A stretch of 64,000 nucleotides of DNA from Actinomadura opuntiae (GCF_030283205.1 NZ_JASNWF010000014.1:124001-188000), one strand, 5' to 3'; positions 32,529 to 41,157 are shown, counted from the stretch's first letter. The notes: generated by a model from the sequence alone, not told the origin. Program-made: numbers and translations.

Positions 32529-33947
32529 ATGAAACGGCACCTGAGGGCGCTGGCCCGCGCGTGCGCGGCGACCGCGGTCGCCGCCGCCGGCCTGACGTCC
32601 GTCGCGGGCCCCGCCCACGCCGACGACCCGCCCACCCCCAGCCTGGACAACTACTACATGCGGCCCGCCTGGAACCAGGCGGAACTGCTCGACCGGACCA
32701 AGCAGCTGGACGCCGAGCTCCCCAAGCTCGGCGTGCAGAACATCCTGAACGAAGCCCCCCGGCAGGGCAGCACCGCCAGTGGCAAGGCGTGCAACCCGCA
32801 GGCGCTCGACACCAACACGTCGCGCCGTCCCGACATCACCTACAGCTTCTGCTGGGACGGGTCGGACTCCGCCGCGTCCGGCAACTACGAGTGGACGCCG
32901 CAGGGCATCTCCACCGTCGCCGACGCCCAGGACGACAAGTACTGGGGCTCGGCCCAGCCGTTCGTCACCACCTGGTACCAGCAGCAGCACGGCACCGCCG
33001 TCGGCCAGCAGTGCAAGTACAAGAAGGACGGCCAGTGGGCCGAGCAGACGTGCGTCAAGGGCGTCCGGATCTCGATCGTCGACCCGAACACCGGCAAGTA
33101 CGCCCACGTCCTGCTCGTCTACCCGTTCGTCAACGCCTCCGGCAACGCCAGCTACATGAGCCTGCGCACCGCGCAGGACAGCAGCCACGGCTCCCTGCAC
33201 GCCGGCGGCATCGCCTGGTACGGCAACTACCTCTACGTCGCCGACACCGCGCGCGGCGTGCGGGTGTTCGACATGCGCTACATCTTCGACCTGCAGTCCG
33301 CCGGCGATAAGGCGGACATCACCGACAAGACGAAGATCGGACGGCAGGACGGCAAGTTCTACTCGCACGGCTACCGCTACGTCATGCCCGAGGTCGCCGC
33401 CTACACCAACACGGTGCCGCGAACGGCCACCGGGAAGTACGAGTGCCGCAACAGCAGCTCGCCGAACACCTCTTTCGTGTCGATCGACCGCAGCGGCACC
33501 GACCACCTGGTGACCGGCGAGTACTGCGAGCTGGCCAACGGCGACACCAACGGCCGGGTCGCCGCCTGGCCGCTGAACGGCGACAACGGGCAGCCGGACC
33601 TGAACGCCACCTGCGTTTCCGACCTGCCGGGCCACGAGTCGATCCCGTGCTGGCACGCCGACGGCGCCTACGCGATGCCGGTCGACCACGTCCAGGGCGC
33701 CGCCCGCTACGACGGCACGTGGTACCTGAGCCAGAGTCGCGGCGACACCTCGGCCGGCGCCCTGCTCCACGCCCGGCAACCGGATGGGAAGACCGGTCTC
33801 CTCCGCTCCCTCGCGCCCGGCCACTACGCGGGGATCGGTCCGGAGGACCTCTCCTACTGGCCCGGTTCCGACGCCGGACGCAGCGGCCTGTGGACGCTGA
33901 CCGAGCACTACGGCAAGCGCATGGTGTACGTGACACCGAAGCCCTGA
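32529..33947 (+). CDS. Secreted protein of unknown function, beta-propeller-like (472 aa)
   Basis: A Sec signal peptide of about 31 residues ends at A-G-P-A-H-A-D. The mature protein has many aromatic and Gly residues, at least eight Cys, and repeated strand patterns such as Y-L-Y-V-A-D-T-A-R-G-V-R-V-F-D-M, G-T-W-Y-L-S-Q-S-R-G and G-L-W-T-L-T-E-H. These look like blades of a beta-propeller of the secreted actinomycete type. No catalytic motif is recognised. ATG follows GAGGAGAG. A hairpin terminator follows the stop. It is probably an extracellular binding protein or lyase-like enzyme. Confidence 0.65.
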   Translation: MKRHLRALARACAATAVAAAGLTSVAGPAHADDPPTPSLDNYYMRPAWNQAELLDRTKQLDAELPKLGVQNILNEAPRQGSTASGKACNPQALDTNTSRRPDITYSFCWDGSDSAASGNYEWTPQGISTVADAQDDKYWGSAQPFVTTWYQQQHGTAVGQQCKYKKDGQWAEQTCVKGVRISIVDPNTGKYAHVLLVYPFVNASGNASYMSLRTAQDSSHGSLHAGGIAWYGNYLYVADTARGVRVFDMRYIFDLQSAGDKADITDKTKIGRQDGKFYSHGYRYVMPEVAAYTNTVPRTATGKYECRNSSSPNTSFVSIDRSGTDHLVTGEYCELANGDTNGRVAAWPLNGDNGQPDLNATCVSDLPGHESIPCWHADGAYAMPVDHVQGAARYDGTWYLSQSRGDTSAGALLHARQPDGKTGLLRSLAPGHYAGIGPEDLSYWPGSDAGRSGLWTLTEHYGKRMVYVTPKP

Positions 33948-33951
33948 CCGC

Positions 33952-33987
33952 ACGGCGGGCCGTCTCTTTGGGGAGGCGGCCCGCCGT
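33952..33987. terminator. Bidirectional hairpin terminator
   Basis: ACGGCGGGCCG (33952-33962) and CGGCCCGCCGT (33977-33987) form an 11-bp stem followed by TTGT, between the secreted protein and the convergent leftward gene pair. Confidence 0.8.
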
Positions 33988-33989
33988 TG

Positions 33990-34349
33990 TCATTCGTCCC
34001 GCAGAAGCACCCGCACGACCGCCCCGAGCCGCCGGTCGAGCATCAGCACCGCCAGGCCCGGTTCCCTGCACGCCGCCAGGCGTTCCCCGGTGCTGGACGT
34101 GAACCACCAGTCGGCGTCGTCCCTCGCGGCCGTGATGCTGTCGCCGAGCGACGGGATCCGCGCGTCCCAGACCCGCAGCAGCGGCGGCGAGCCCTCGTAC
34201 CGGAACTGCACGCTCCACCCGCGCAGCCGCAGCCGCCGCGCCAGCCGGTTCAGCAGGAAGCACGCGAGCCAGGCGTCCGGCGCGGCCGGTGAATCCGGGG
34301 GGACGCCCACCGGCCGCGCCTCCTCCGATGACCGGATCCGGCCGTTCAT
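33990..34349 (-). CDS. Unknown protein paired with the XRE/DUF397 module (119 aa)
   Basis: I do not recognise the family. It begins M-N-G-R-I-R-S-S-E-E-A-R and has Trp/Arg-rich strands (W-L-A-C-F-L-L-N-R-L-A-R-R-L, G-W-S-V-Q-F, D-A-D-W-W-F). It has no signal peptide or membrane helix. The start overlaps the stop of the 80-aa gene by four bases (ATGA), and GGGAG lies seven bases upstream, so both are one operon. They are divergent from the regulator at 34.7 kb. Confidence 0.6.
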   Translation of the reverse strand: MNGRIRSSEEARPVGVPPDSPAAPDAWLACFLLNRLARRLRLRGWSVQFRYEGSPPLLRVWDARIPSLGDSITAARDDADWWFTSSTGERLAACREPGLAVLMLDRRLGAVVRVLLRDE

Positions 34350-34588
34350 CGGAAGCTCCCAATACGGCCCTGCGCGCGCGCCGCCTCCTTTGTCAGCTCG
34401 GTACGCAGTTCCTCCGGGCCCGCCCGCATCACCGTCGCGTCGACGCCGGCGCACGGATCAATGAGCGTCGCCACGTATTCGCCGGGCAGACCGTCCCAGC
34501 GACGCGAACGCCATATGCGGTGCCCGGGGAATTCCTGGCGCAGACGCTCGATAGCCGAGCTGTCCGGTTTCGATTTTGTATCGTCCAT
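34346..34588 (-). CDS. Small unknown protein, first of a pair (80 aa)
   Basis: It begins M-D-D-T-K-S-K-P-D-S-S-A-I-E-R-L-R-Q-E-F-P and contains W-R-S-R-R-W-D-G-L-P-G-E-Y-V-A-T-L, a pattern I associate with small actinomycete proteins found near XRE/DUF397 genes. The function is unknown. The ATG at 34588 gives an 80-residue protein; the frame is open upstream but runs into the AT-richer intergenic region. It is cotranscribed with the 119-aa gene. Confidence 0.6.
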   Translation of the reverse strand: MDDTKSKPDSSAIERLRQEFPGHRIWRSRRWDGLPGEYVATLIDPCAGVDATVMRAGPEELRTELTKEAARAQGRIGSFR

Positions 34589-34735
34589 GGCAGGTCCCAT
34601 GCTCGAATTCGCGGACGGGGAATGTGTTATAAGACTTACAGAAGTGCGTCGCTCCCCGCCAGCAACCCCCCACAGGGAAGGCGCAACCCCCCGAAAGATC
34701 AACGAAACCCGGCCCGGGTTTCCCGAGGAGATCTC

Positions 34736-35560
34736 ATGGGCTCGCGCAACGAACCATACGAAGCTCCGGCAATTCAGGCATTCGCCTCAGAACTGACGGC
34801 CTGGCGAGAAATGGCCGGCCTCAGCAAGGCCGAACTCGCCGAGACCCTCGGCTACACCCCGCAGTGGATCGGCCAGGTCGAGGCCGCCAAGAGCATCCCG
34901 TCCAAGGAGTTCGCCCAGAACCTCGACACCCACTTCACCACCAACGGCGTCTTCGAACGCCAGCAGAAGCGCATCATCGAGACCCGCCACAAGGCCATCC
35001 TCCCGCCCGGCTTCACCGAGTACCAGGAACGCGAAGCCGAAGCGAACCAGATCCGGACCTTCGAGTTGACGCTGATACATGGCCTGCTCCAGACGGAGAG
35101 CTACATGCGTGCGGTCGTAGGGCACAAGCAGGAGGCGGATACAGCCGAGCGGCTCGTTGCTGAGCGCCTTAAGCGGCAGGAGCTCCTCATGCGCGAAAGC
35201 GCCCCCAATGTGTGGTTCACCCTCGACGAGCAGACGCTCCGGCGGGCCGTCGCCGACGAGGACATCATGCGTGATCAACTCGCGCACATCCTCGAGCTTG
35301 GCGAACGCTCGAATATCTCCATCGACGTCGTCCCACAGGATGCGAGGTACTACCCGGGGCTCGCGGGGAGCTTCACCATCCTGGGCTTCTCCAATGCGCC
35401 GGATGTCGTGTACGGCGAGATCGCAGGGCAGGGAATGCTCATCCAGGACCCGCGTATCGTCGCAGGCTTCGCAGTAAGGTACAACTCACTGCGGGGTTAC
35501 GCACTCCGGGTGGAGGAGTCACGGACTCTGATAAAGAGCGTCATGGAGGAGTACGGATGA
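34736..35560 (+). CDS. XRE family regulator, Scr1-type (274 aa)
   Basis: A helix-turn-helix regulator of the actinomycete family that pairs with DUF397 proteins. The helix-turn-helix is at residues 20-75 (W-R-E-M-A-G-L-S-K-A-E-L-A-E-T-L-G-Y-T-P-Q-W-I-G-Q-V-E). The C-terminal DUF5753 domain has E-A-E-A-N-Q-I-R-T-F-E, P-G-L-L-Q-T-E-like H-G-L-L-Q-T-E-S-Y, and S-I-D-V-V-P. GAGGAG lies eight bases before the ATG. Its stop overlaps the DUF397 gene. Paralogues of this pair act in development and antibiotic control in Streptomyces (for example whiJ-like loci). Confidence 0.9.
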   Translation: MGSRNEPYEAPAIQAFASELTAWREMAGLSKAELAETLGYTPQWIGQVEAAKSIPSKEFAQNLDTHFTTNGVFERQQKRIIETRHKAILPPGFTEYQEREAEANQIRTFELTLIHGLLQTESYMRAVVGHKQEADTAERLVAERLKRQELLMRESAPNVWFTLDEQTLRRAVADEDIMRDQLAHILELGERSNISIDVVPQDARYYPGLAGSFTILGFSNAPDVVYGEIAGQGMLIQDPRIVAGFAVRYNSLRGYALRVEESRTLIKSVMEEYG

Positions 35561-35766
35561 TCAAAAGTGATCTCTCAACCGTGAAGTGGCGCAAGGCGAG
35601 CCGTAGCGCTCATGAAGGCGGTAACTGCGTCGAGGTCGCGCAGGTCGCGCCGGTGGTGGCAGTCCGTGATTCCAAGGACCCGGGCGGCCCGAAGCTCGCC
35701 TTCGACGCCCCCGCCTGGCGAGCGTTCACCGATCGCGTGAAGTCCAACCTCCACGACCTGCCCTGA
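35557..35766 (+). CDS. DUF397 protein (69 aa)
   Basis: The small acidic partner of Scr1-type regulators. It shows the family signature W-R-K-A-S-R-S, G-G-N-C-V-E-V-A, V-A-V-R-D-S-K-D-P-G-G-P-K-L and W-x-A-F-T. The ATG overlaps the regulator stop by four bases (ATGA). Family members are thought to modulate their partner regulator, by analogy with the whiJ and bldB-linked systems. Confidence 0.92.
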   Translation: MIKSDLSTVKWRKASRSAHEGGNCVEVAQVAPVVAVRDSKDPGGPKLAFDAPAWRAFTDRVKSNLHDLP

Positions 35767-36018
35767 CGAGCCACGTCACAGAGGGTCCCTCTGGCGCCGG
35801 ACGCTGGTGGCGCATCCGCGATCAAGAAAGGACCGGGACTGCGCGAACTTCTCCGTGCCGTCGCACATCCTGACGCCCGCGGCGGGGCGCGGGTTCGGGG
35901 CGGGACGGGTCGGATTGATCACGTCCCGGTGCGCCAACCCCGTCGAGCCGCGCCCGCATCTCACCCGGTACAGCGCGATCAAGAAGACCGCGCACCGAAG
36001 GGATGAAAGCGGGGACCC

Positions 36019-36534
36019 ATGCGGAAGATCGCGATCACCGGGATGACGGCGGCGCTGGCGCTCGGCCTGACGGCCTGCGGCGGCAACGGCGACGGCCACG
36101 GCAACTCCGTGGCCGCCCCGCCCTCATCGCCCACCGCCTCCGCGTCCGTGCCGGGCGGCACCGCCACGCCGAGCGGCGCCTCCACCCCCGCGCCGGCCTC
36201 CACGCCGAACGGCGCCTCCACGCCCGGCGACCCGGGCGCCCCGACGGTCCGGCACACCCCGGCCACGGGACAGGGCGGCCAGCAGATCAGGACCAAGTGG
36301 GGAAAGCTGCGCTACATGGCGCCCGGCAAGTACATCGTCGGCAACGTCGCGTTCTTCACCGCCAACGACACCGTCGTGTACGTCGCCGGAGGCACCTGCC
36401 CGGACGGCAGCACCCCGCCCGACGACAGCAAGTGCTCCATCGACGGGCTCGACGAATGGGCGCAGGCCGCCCCGCACAACGTCAGCGTCCGCTTCTCCGG
36501 CCAGGCCGCCACCACCATCACCGAAACCCAGTGA
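36019..36534 (+). CDS. Lipoprotein with Ser/Thr/Pro linker (171 aa)
   Basis: A type II signal peptide ends in the lipobox L-T-A-C at residues 17-20. About 50 residues rich in Thr, Pro, Ala and Ser follow (S-T-P-x-x-A-S-T-P), and then a folded domain of about 95 residues with two Cys (G-G-T-C-P-D-G and S-K-C-S-I-D). I do not recognise that domain. It is predicted to sit on the outer face of the membrane on a flexible stalk. Confidence 0.7.
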   Translation: MRKIAITGMTAALALGLTACGGNGDGHGNSVAAPPSSPTASASVPGGTATPSGASTPAPASTPNGASTPGDPGAPTVRHTPATGQGGQQIRTKWGKLRYMAPGKYIVGNVAFFTANDTVVYVAGGTCPDGSTPPDDSKCSIDGLDEWAQAAPHNVSVRFSGQAATTITETQ

Positions 36535-36576
36535 CCACCGGGCTCAGCCGCCGCCGTGCGCCCGAGGGCTTTCGGG

Positions 36577-37200
36577 TCAGGACTCGGCGGCCAGGCGGAC
36601 GCCGAGTCCGAGGAGGACCACGCCGGAGACCTGCTCCATCCGGCGGCGGACCGACCGGCGCTGGAACACCGCGCGGGCCCGTCCGGCCAGCCACACCATC
36701 GGCAGGTACCAGATCATGTCGACCAGCGCCCAGATCACCGAGAACAGCACGAGCGTCGCCAGGACGGGCGCGCCGTGCGGCACGAACTGCGGCAGGAACG
36801 ACACCGCGAACACCCCGGCCTTGGGGTTGGCGAAGTTGGTGACCACGCCCTGCCGGAACGCGCGCCCGTGCGAGACGGCGGACGTGGGGGCCGGCTCGTC
36901 GTCCACGTCGGTGCCGCGCCGCGCCTGCCACAGCGCCCGCGCCCCCATGAACACCAGGACCGCCGCGCCCGTGATGCGCATCGCGTCGTAGGCGACCTGC
37001 GAGGCCAGCAGCAGGGCCGACAGCCCGAACGCGGCGGCCAGGCCCCACAGCAGCACGCCGCACTCGTTGCCCATCACCGTCGCCACGCCGTTGCCGCGGC
37101 CGCTCATCAGCGAACGCCGGAGGATCACCGCCGTGCTGGGCCCCGGAACCATCGCGACCAGAAAGGCCGCGCCGACGAACGCCGCGAGCGAGGACATCAT
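36577..37200 (-). CDS. LysE family amino-acid exporter (207 aa)
   Basis: An integral membrane exporter of the LysE/RhtB family. Five or six hydrophobic helices are visible, with the N-terminal signature M-V-P-G-P-S-T-A-V-I-L-R-R-S and the central N-F-A-N-P-K-A-G-V-F that marks the family. Two adjacent ATG codons (37200 and 37197) could serve as start. The substrate cannot be predicted. No LysG-type regulator adjoins it. Confidence 0.85.
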   Translation of the reverse strand: MMSSLAAFVGAAFLVAMVPGPSTAVILRRSLMSGRGNGVATVMGNECGVLLWGLAAAFGLSALLLASQVAYDAMRITGAAVLVFMGARALWQARRGTDVDDEPAPTSAVSHGRAFRQGVVTNFANPKAGVFAVSFLPQFVPHGAPVLATLVLFSVIWALVDMIWYLPMVWLAGRARAVFQRRSVRRRMEQVSGVVLLGLGVRLAAES

Positions 37201-37265
37201 TCGCTCAGTATTCAGAGGCGGGCGTACCCGCACAACACCGTTTCCGTCCGGCGCTCCGGCCGGGG

Positions 37266-38072
37266 TCAGCCGAGCAGGTCGCCCGTCAGCGGCTTGCGCG
37301 CGGGCGGCGCGGACGCCTGCCGGGCCGGGCGGTCGGCGTGCAGGCCGTGGCGGTCGAGGGTGAACCGCTGCCCGTCGGCCGGGAACGTGACGTTCGGCCG
37401 GGTCGGGTCGGGGACGTCGTCGCTGAGGTGCGTGGACAGCACGTGCAGGCCGGGGTGGCGTCCCGCGAGCGCCTCGATCTCGTGCAGGCCCATGTGCCCG
37501 AGCTTGCCCTCGGCGGGGAAGGTGGTGTCGGCGATCAGGGCGGCACTGGTGGACGCCAGCTCCTCGACCGCCGGGCAGTAGGCGGTGTCTCCGGTGCAGC
37601 CCAGGACGGTGCCGTGCTCATCGGTGATGCGGTAGCCCAGGCCGGGGACGGTGTGCTGCACCGGCAGCGCCCGGACGTGGTAGCCGCGGCCCGTCCACTC
37701 GCCGCCCTCGTCGCCGATCTCGACGAACGACGGACGGGTCTTGGTGCGGATGTTCTCCCAGCTGCCGGGATAGGCGAGGTCGAACAGCCGCTGGACGCGG
37801 TCGGCGAAGCCGGTGGGGCCGACCAGCACCAGGTCGCTGTCGCGCTGCTGCAGCAGGCCCTGCTCCAGGAACAGGAAGACGATGTCGAAGAAGTGGTCCG
37901 CGTGGAAGTGGGTGATCAGGCAGACGTCGACGGCGGCGGGATCGAGCCCGGCGCGGCGCATCGCCTTCATCGACCCGTTCGGGGTGTCGATCAGGACCTT
38001 GCCGTCGACCAGCGCCGACGAACTCATCCGGTCGCTGACGATCGAGCCGGTACCGATGAACCGCAGTTCCAT
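37266..38072 (-). CDS. MBL-fold hydrolase, RNase Z-like (268 aa)
   Basis: A metallo-beta-lactamase-fold enzyme with the dinuclear zinc motif T-H-F-H-A-D-H near residue 55, a second-site His in V-Q-H-T-V-P-G-L-G, Asp in C-T-G-D-T-A-Y, and a late S-T-H-L-S. The N-terminal F-I-G-T-G-S and strand order resemble RNase Z and arylsulfatase-like hydrolases. The substrate is uncertain. It is too divergent to call tRNA 3' processing. AGGAGAGG lies upstream of the ATG. Confidence 0.8.
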   Translation of the reverse strand: MELRFIGTGSIVSDRMSSSALVDGKVLIDTPNGSMKAMRRAGLDPAAVDVCLITHFHADHFFDIVFLFLEQGLLQQRDSDLVLVGPTGFADRVQRLFDLAYPGSWENIRTKTRPSFVEIGDEGGEWTGRGYHVRALPVQHTVPGLGYRITDEHGTVLGCTGDTAYCPAVEELASTSAALIADTTFPAEGKLGHMGLHEIEALAGRHPGLHVLSTHLSDDVPDPTRPNVTFPADGQRFTLDRHGLHADRPARQASAPPARKPLTGDLLG

Positions 38073-38153
38073 GCCGTGCGCCTCTCCTGGACACGTCGCC
38101 TAATGCACTACTCAACGTAACCGGAGATGTCGTTCGGTAACCGTGAGAAGTCC

Positions 38154-38450
38154 CTATCCCGCGCGCTCGCCGTTCGTGCTGATCAGGAGGAGGCGGTCGA
38201 CGAGCGTGCCGACGTGATCGGGGGCCGGGGGCCCGGCGCCGAACAGGGCGCGGATGTACATCGGAGCCAGGATGTGGTCGAGGACGTCCAGGGCCTCCGG
38301 CGGGTGCTCGCCCCGGTCGCGGGCGCGGCCGAGCATGGCCTGAGATGATCACCACGTCCATGAGCAGCGCTTCGAGGGTGCCCCGGCGCCGGTAGACGCT
38401 GGTGTCGCGGAGCGTCCGCAGGTCCCCCAACCGCCCCGGAGGCGGACCGG
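38154..38450 (-). pseudogene. Remnant of a TetR-family regulator (C-terminal half, frameshifted)
   Basis: Two frames together encode a TetR ligand-domain tail. One gives R-R-G-T-L-E-A-L-L, and the other continues G-R-A-R-D-R-G-E-H-P-P-E-A-L-D-V-L-D-H-I-L-A-P and then R-A-L-F-G, ending in V-D-R-L-L. The phase change lies near 38340. No helix-turn-helix half is present. The remnant starts directly after the AhpD-like gene on the same strand, so a regulator gene was probably lost by deletion. Confidence 0.6.
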
Positions 38451-38456
38451 TGAGGG

Positions 38457-38927
38457 CTAGCCGAACTGGCCGGGCTGGTAGTCGCCGGCAGGCTGGCGGG
38501 TGATGACGTTGAAGCGGTTGTAGGTGTTGATGAGGGCGATGAGCCCGACCAGGGCGCTCAGCTGCTCCTCGTCGTAGTGCTTGGCGGCGTTCGCCCAGGT
38601 CGCGTCGGAGACCCCGGCGCCGTCGGCGAGGCGGGTCCCCTCCTCGGTGAGCTCCAGCGCGGCCCGCTCGGCCTCGGTGAAGACCGTGGCCTCCCGCCAC
38701 GCCGCGACCAGGTTCAGCCGCAGCGCCGTCTCCCCGGCCGCCGCGGCGTCCTTGGTGTGCATGTCGAGGCAGAAGCCGCAGCCGTTGATCTGGCTGGCGC
38801 GGATCTTCACCAGTTCCTGCGTCGCGGCCGGCAGCGACGACTCGGCGATGGCCTTGCCGGCGGAGTTGATGTACTTGCCGACCTTCCCCGCGAGCGGGTT
38901 GCCGTAGAAGTTCAGGCGGGCGTCCAT
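38457..38927 (-). CDS. AhpD-like carboxymuconolactone decarboxylase family protein (156 aa)
   Basis: A small helical protein with the redox motif C-G-F-C (Cys50 and Cys53) followed by L-D-M-H with His57, the peroxidase-type active site of AhpD and its relatives. It probably acts as an alkylhydroperoxidase or thiol-disulfide reductase. Neighbours give no partner (no ahpC). It is followed after six bases by the TetR remnant, which may once have controlled it. The start is a single ATG at 38927. Confidence 0.87.
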   Translation of the reverse strand: MDARLNFYGNPLAGKVGKYINSAGKAIAESSLPAATQELVKIRASQINGCGFCLDMHTKDAAAAGETALRLNLVAAWREATVFTEAERAALELTEEGTRLADGAGVSDATWANAAKHYDEEQLSALVGLIALINTYNRFNVITRQPAGDYQPGQFG

Positions 38928-39010
38928 GGCGGTCTCCTCGGTTCTCGTTGCCGCTTACACCCACATGACGGAACGGACCGGCCGCGTGTGACATGTCCCC
39001 GCGAGGAGAA

Positions 39011-40147
39011 TCAGGGAATCTCGGCGCCGAACGTCTGGAGCGCCTCGGTGACCGGCTGGAAGAACGTCACGCCGCCGCTCTGGCAGTCGCCCGAACCGCC
39101 CGACGTCAGCCCCAGCGCGGTGCTGCCGCTGAACAGCGGGCCGCCGCTGTCGCCGGGCTCCGCGCAGACGGTCGTCTGGATCATCCCGCTGACCGTCCCC
39201 TCGGGGAAGTTCACCGTCGCGCCCACCGCCGTGACCCGTCCGGTGTGCACGCCCGTCGTGCTGCCGCTGCGCGCGACCTGCTGGCCGACCACCGCGTCGG
39301 CGGCGTCCGTGATGGGCTGCGCGGTGCCGTCATGCAGGTCGACCGCGCTCTGCCCGTCCGCCGTGGACTGGACGAGCGCGAAGTCGTCGCCGGGGAAGTC
39401 GCTCTGCACCGTCGTGCCGACGGCCTCGGCGCCTTCCTGGTCGGCGGTCCAGTTCTGGACGATGTTCCCGCAGTGCCCGGCGGTGAGGAAGAACGGCTGC
39501 CCGTCCCGCTGGACGTTGAAGCCCAGCGAGCACCGCGCGCCGCCGCCGAAGATCGCGTCCCCGCCGAGCGTCGCGAGCGTGTGAAGCCGGCCCGGGAAGC
39601 GCACCATCCGCACGGCCGTCCCCATGCGCCCCGCCTCGCGCCGGACCGCGGCCATCCGCGTCCCGGTCACCGAGTCGTCGGTCCACATCACGACCTGCGA
39701 CGTCGCGGGATCGACGGCCCAGCCGGTGCCCGGCGTCCCGGCCATCGACCGGCGCAGCGCGGTGGTCACCCGGTTCAGCGCGCGCGGGGTCCTGCTCATC
39801 GTCTTCGGCACGGCGCCGGCCGCGCGCACCGCCGAGGCGTCCGCCGCGTTGGTGACCGTGACGACGGGCCGTCCTGCGGGGTCGACGTAGGCCCCGGCGG
39901 TCCGCTCGCCGAGCCGTGCCGCGACCTTGGCCGCGAGCGCCGCCGCCCTCGGCTGCGACTGCGCGGCCCGCGGCCGGGGCTGCGCGTGGGCCCGCGTGTC
40001 CCCGGCCAGTTTCGCGGCCTGCGGTCCGTCCTTGGCCTGGACGGCGTACAGCGATCCGGCGACGAGACCGGCGGCCCCGGCGACCGCCGCGCCCGCTCCG
40101 GCCACGGTGCGCAGACGACGTTTCCTCGCGGCGTTCCGGCGCCTCAT
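39011..40147 (-). CDS. S1 family secreted serine protease, streptogrisin-like (378 aa)
   Basis: An extracellular chymotrypsin-fold protease. A basic signal or membrane anchor spans about residues 1-36 (M-R-R-R-N-A-A-R-K-R-R-L-R then an Ala/Gly-rich core). A pro-region with A-L-N-R-V-T-T-A-L-R follows to about residue 205. The catalytic triad is His225 (T-A-G-H-C), Asp255 (D-D-F-A-L) and Ser334 (G-D-S-G-G-P). Cys pairs around the His and Ser match streptogrisins. The pro-region is short compared with alpha-lytic protease. It is probably processed outside the cell. Confidence 0.9.
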   Translation of the reverse strand: MRRRNAARKRRLRTVAGAGAAVAGAAGLVAGSLYAVQAKDGPQAAKLAGDTRAHAQPRPRAAQSQPRAAALAAKVAARLGERTAGAYVDPAGRPVVTVTNAADASAVRAAGAVPKTMSRTPRALNRVTTALRRSMAGTPGTGWAVDPATSQVVMWTDDSVTGTRMAAVRREAGRMGTAVRMVRFPGRLHTLATLGGDAIFGGGARCSLGFNVQRDGQPFFLTAGHCGNIVQNWTADQEGAEAVGTTVQSDFPGDDFALVQSTADGQSAVDLHDGTAQPITDAADAVVGQQVARSGSTTGVHTGRVTAVGATVNFPEGTVSGMIQTTVCAEPGDSGGPLFSGSTALGLTSGGSGDCQSGGVTFFQPVTEALQTFGAEIP

Positions 40148-40360
40148 GAGCCCTCCAGCTCCCGAGATGACGATCTACGGGAGGGGGTACGGCGCCGTCC
40201 CCGCCGGAGTTCAACCGCACTCGCGCCTCCGCCGTTTCCGCTGGTCAACCCGGAGTTGCGCGCAATGATCTACTCACTGTCAGTAGTCGCGCGGATGCAC
40301 TCCGGGTAGGTCTGCCGGCGAATCGCGGGCCCCGCCGGGGCCCTGGCATCTGGAGGAAGC

Positions 40361-40636
40361 ATGAAGATCCGGACTCCGCTGCGCTCGGCCGCGCTGACCG
40401 CCGCCGGCCTGGTCATGGCCGCCGGCCTGGCCGCGTTCGCTCCCACCGCTTCGGCGGGCGCGGCGGAAACCACCGCGGCCCAGGCGCATCCCCGCCCGTG
40501 CCCGTACGGGACGTACTGGGACCGCTACCTGCACAGGTGCATCCGCGCCCACCACCACGGCCACCACCACGGCCATCACGGCCACCACCACGGCCATCAC
40601 GGCCATCACGGCCATCACCACGGTTACGACCAATAG
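40361..40636 (+). CDS. Secreted His-rich peptide (91 aa)
   Basis: A signal peptide ends near A-S-A-G-A-A at about residue 33. The mature peptide has two Cys (P-C-P-Y-G-T-Y-W-D-R-Y-L-H-R-C) and then a 29-residue C-terminus made of H-H-H-G and H-H-G units with 18 His. The DNA of the tail is a run of CACCACGGC/CATCACGGC repeats. GGAGGAAG precedes the ATG by four bases. His clusters of this kind bind Zn, Ni or Cu, so a metal buffer or sensor at the cell surface is likely. The family is unknown to me. Confidence 0.65.
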   Translation: MKIRTPLRSAALTAAGLVMAAGLAAFAPTASAGAAETTAAQAHPRPCPYGTYWDRYLHRCIRAHHHGHHHGHHGHHHGHHGHHGHHHGYDQ

Positions 40637-40724
40637 CGCGCTGAGGGCGGCCGGTCGTCTCACCGAGAGCGGCCGGCCGTCCTCTCGCCGAGCCTGCTCC
40701 TCCGGACGGGCGGCGCGGCCCCGG

Positions 40725-41129
40725 TCAGGCCAGGTCGCGGGCCAGACGCGTCGCGCCGATCGCCATGTAGGCGCCGGTCAGCGCGGTGAGCGAGGCCGCG
40801 GCATGGCGCGGGAGGTCGCCGCGGGTCAGGCGCGCGACGCCGTGGACGGTGTCGAGCGTGTCGACCAGCAGCGCCAGCCGCTGCCAGCGGGACCGCTCCG
40901 CCGGCGGCGCGGTCAGGTAGCCGAGCCCGAGCGCGACGGCCCGCGCGCCGAAGATCTGGATCATGTAGCCGAGCTCCGGTGACGGGCGCACCCCGTAGGC
41001 CCGGGTCAGCGCGTTCGGTGCCGCGATCGCCGCCGCGCCGAGCACCACCCGGCCCGCCGCGAGCCCGCGCAGCGCCGTCGCGAGCGCGCCGCCGCCCGCC
41101 GCGCCGGTCCGTTCGTCGTCGGTGGTCAT
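40725..41129 (-). CDS. Small membrane protein (134 aa)
   Basis: About three or four hydrophobic stretches, including A-A-G-R-V-V-L-G-A-A-A-I-A-A-P and F-G-A-R-A-V-A-L-G-L-G-Y-L, with P-S-P-E-L-G-Y-M-I-Q-I-F-G-A-R between them. No characterised family is recognised. The ATG at 41129 (M-T-T-D-D-E-R) is preferred over an upstream in-frame ATG because it gives a normal cytoplasmic N-terminus. It is divergent from the AraC-type gene, with under 30 bases between starts, so that regulator may control it. Confidence 0.65.
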   Translation of the reverse strand: MTTDDERTGAAGGGALATALRGLAAGRVVLGAAAIAAPNALTRAYGVRPSPELGYMIQIFGARAVALGLGYLTAPPAERSRWQRLALLVDTLDTVHGVARLTRGDLPRHAAASLTALTGAYMAIGATRLARDLA

Positions 41130-41157
41130 GCTTTCTTCGCGAGTGTTCACGGCATTT

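Noticed and set aside
40540-40625. Short tandem repeats in the His-rich gene considered as a CRISPR-like array
   Set aside because: The units are 9-12 bases with no spacers and lie in frame inside a coding region.
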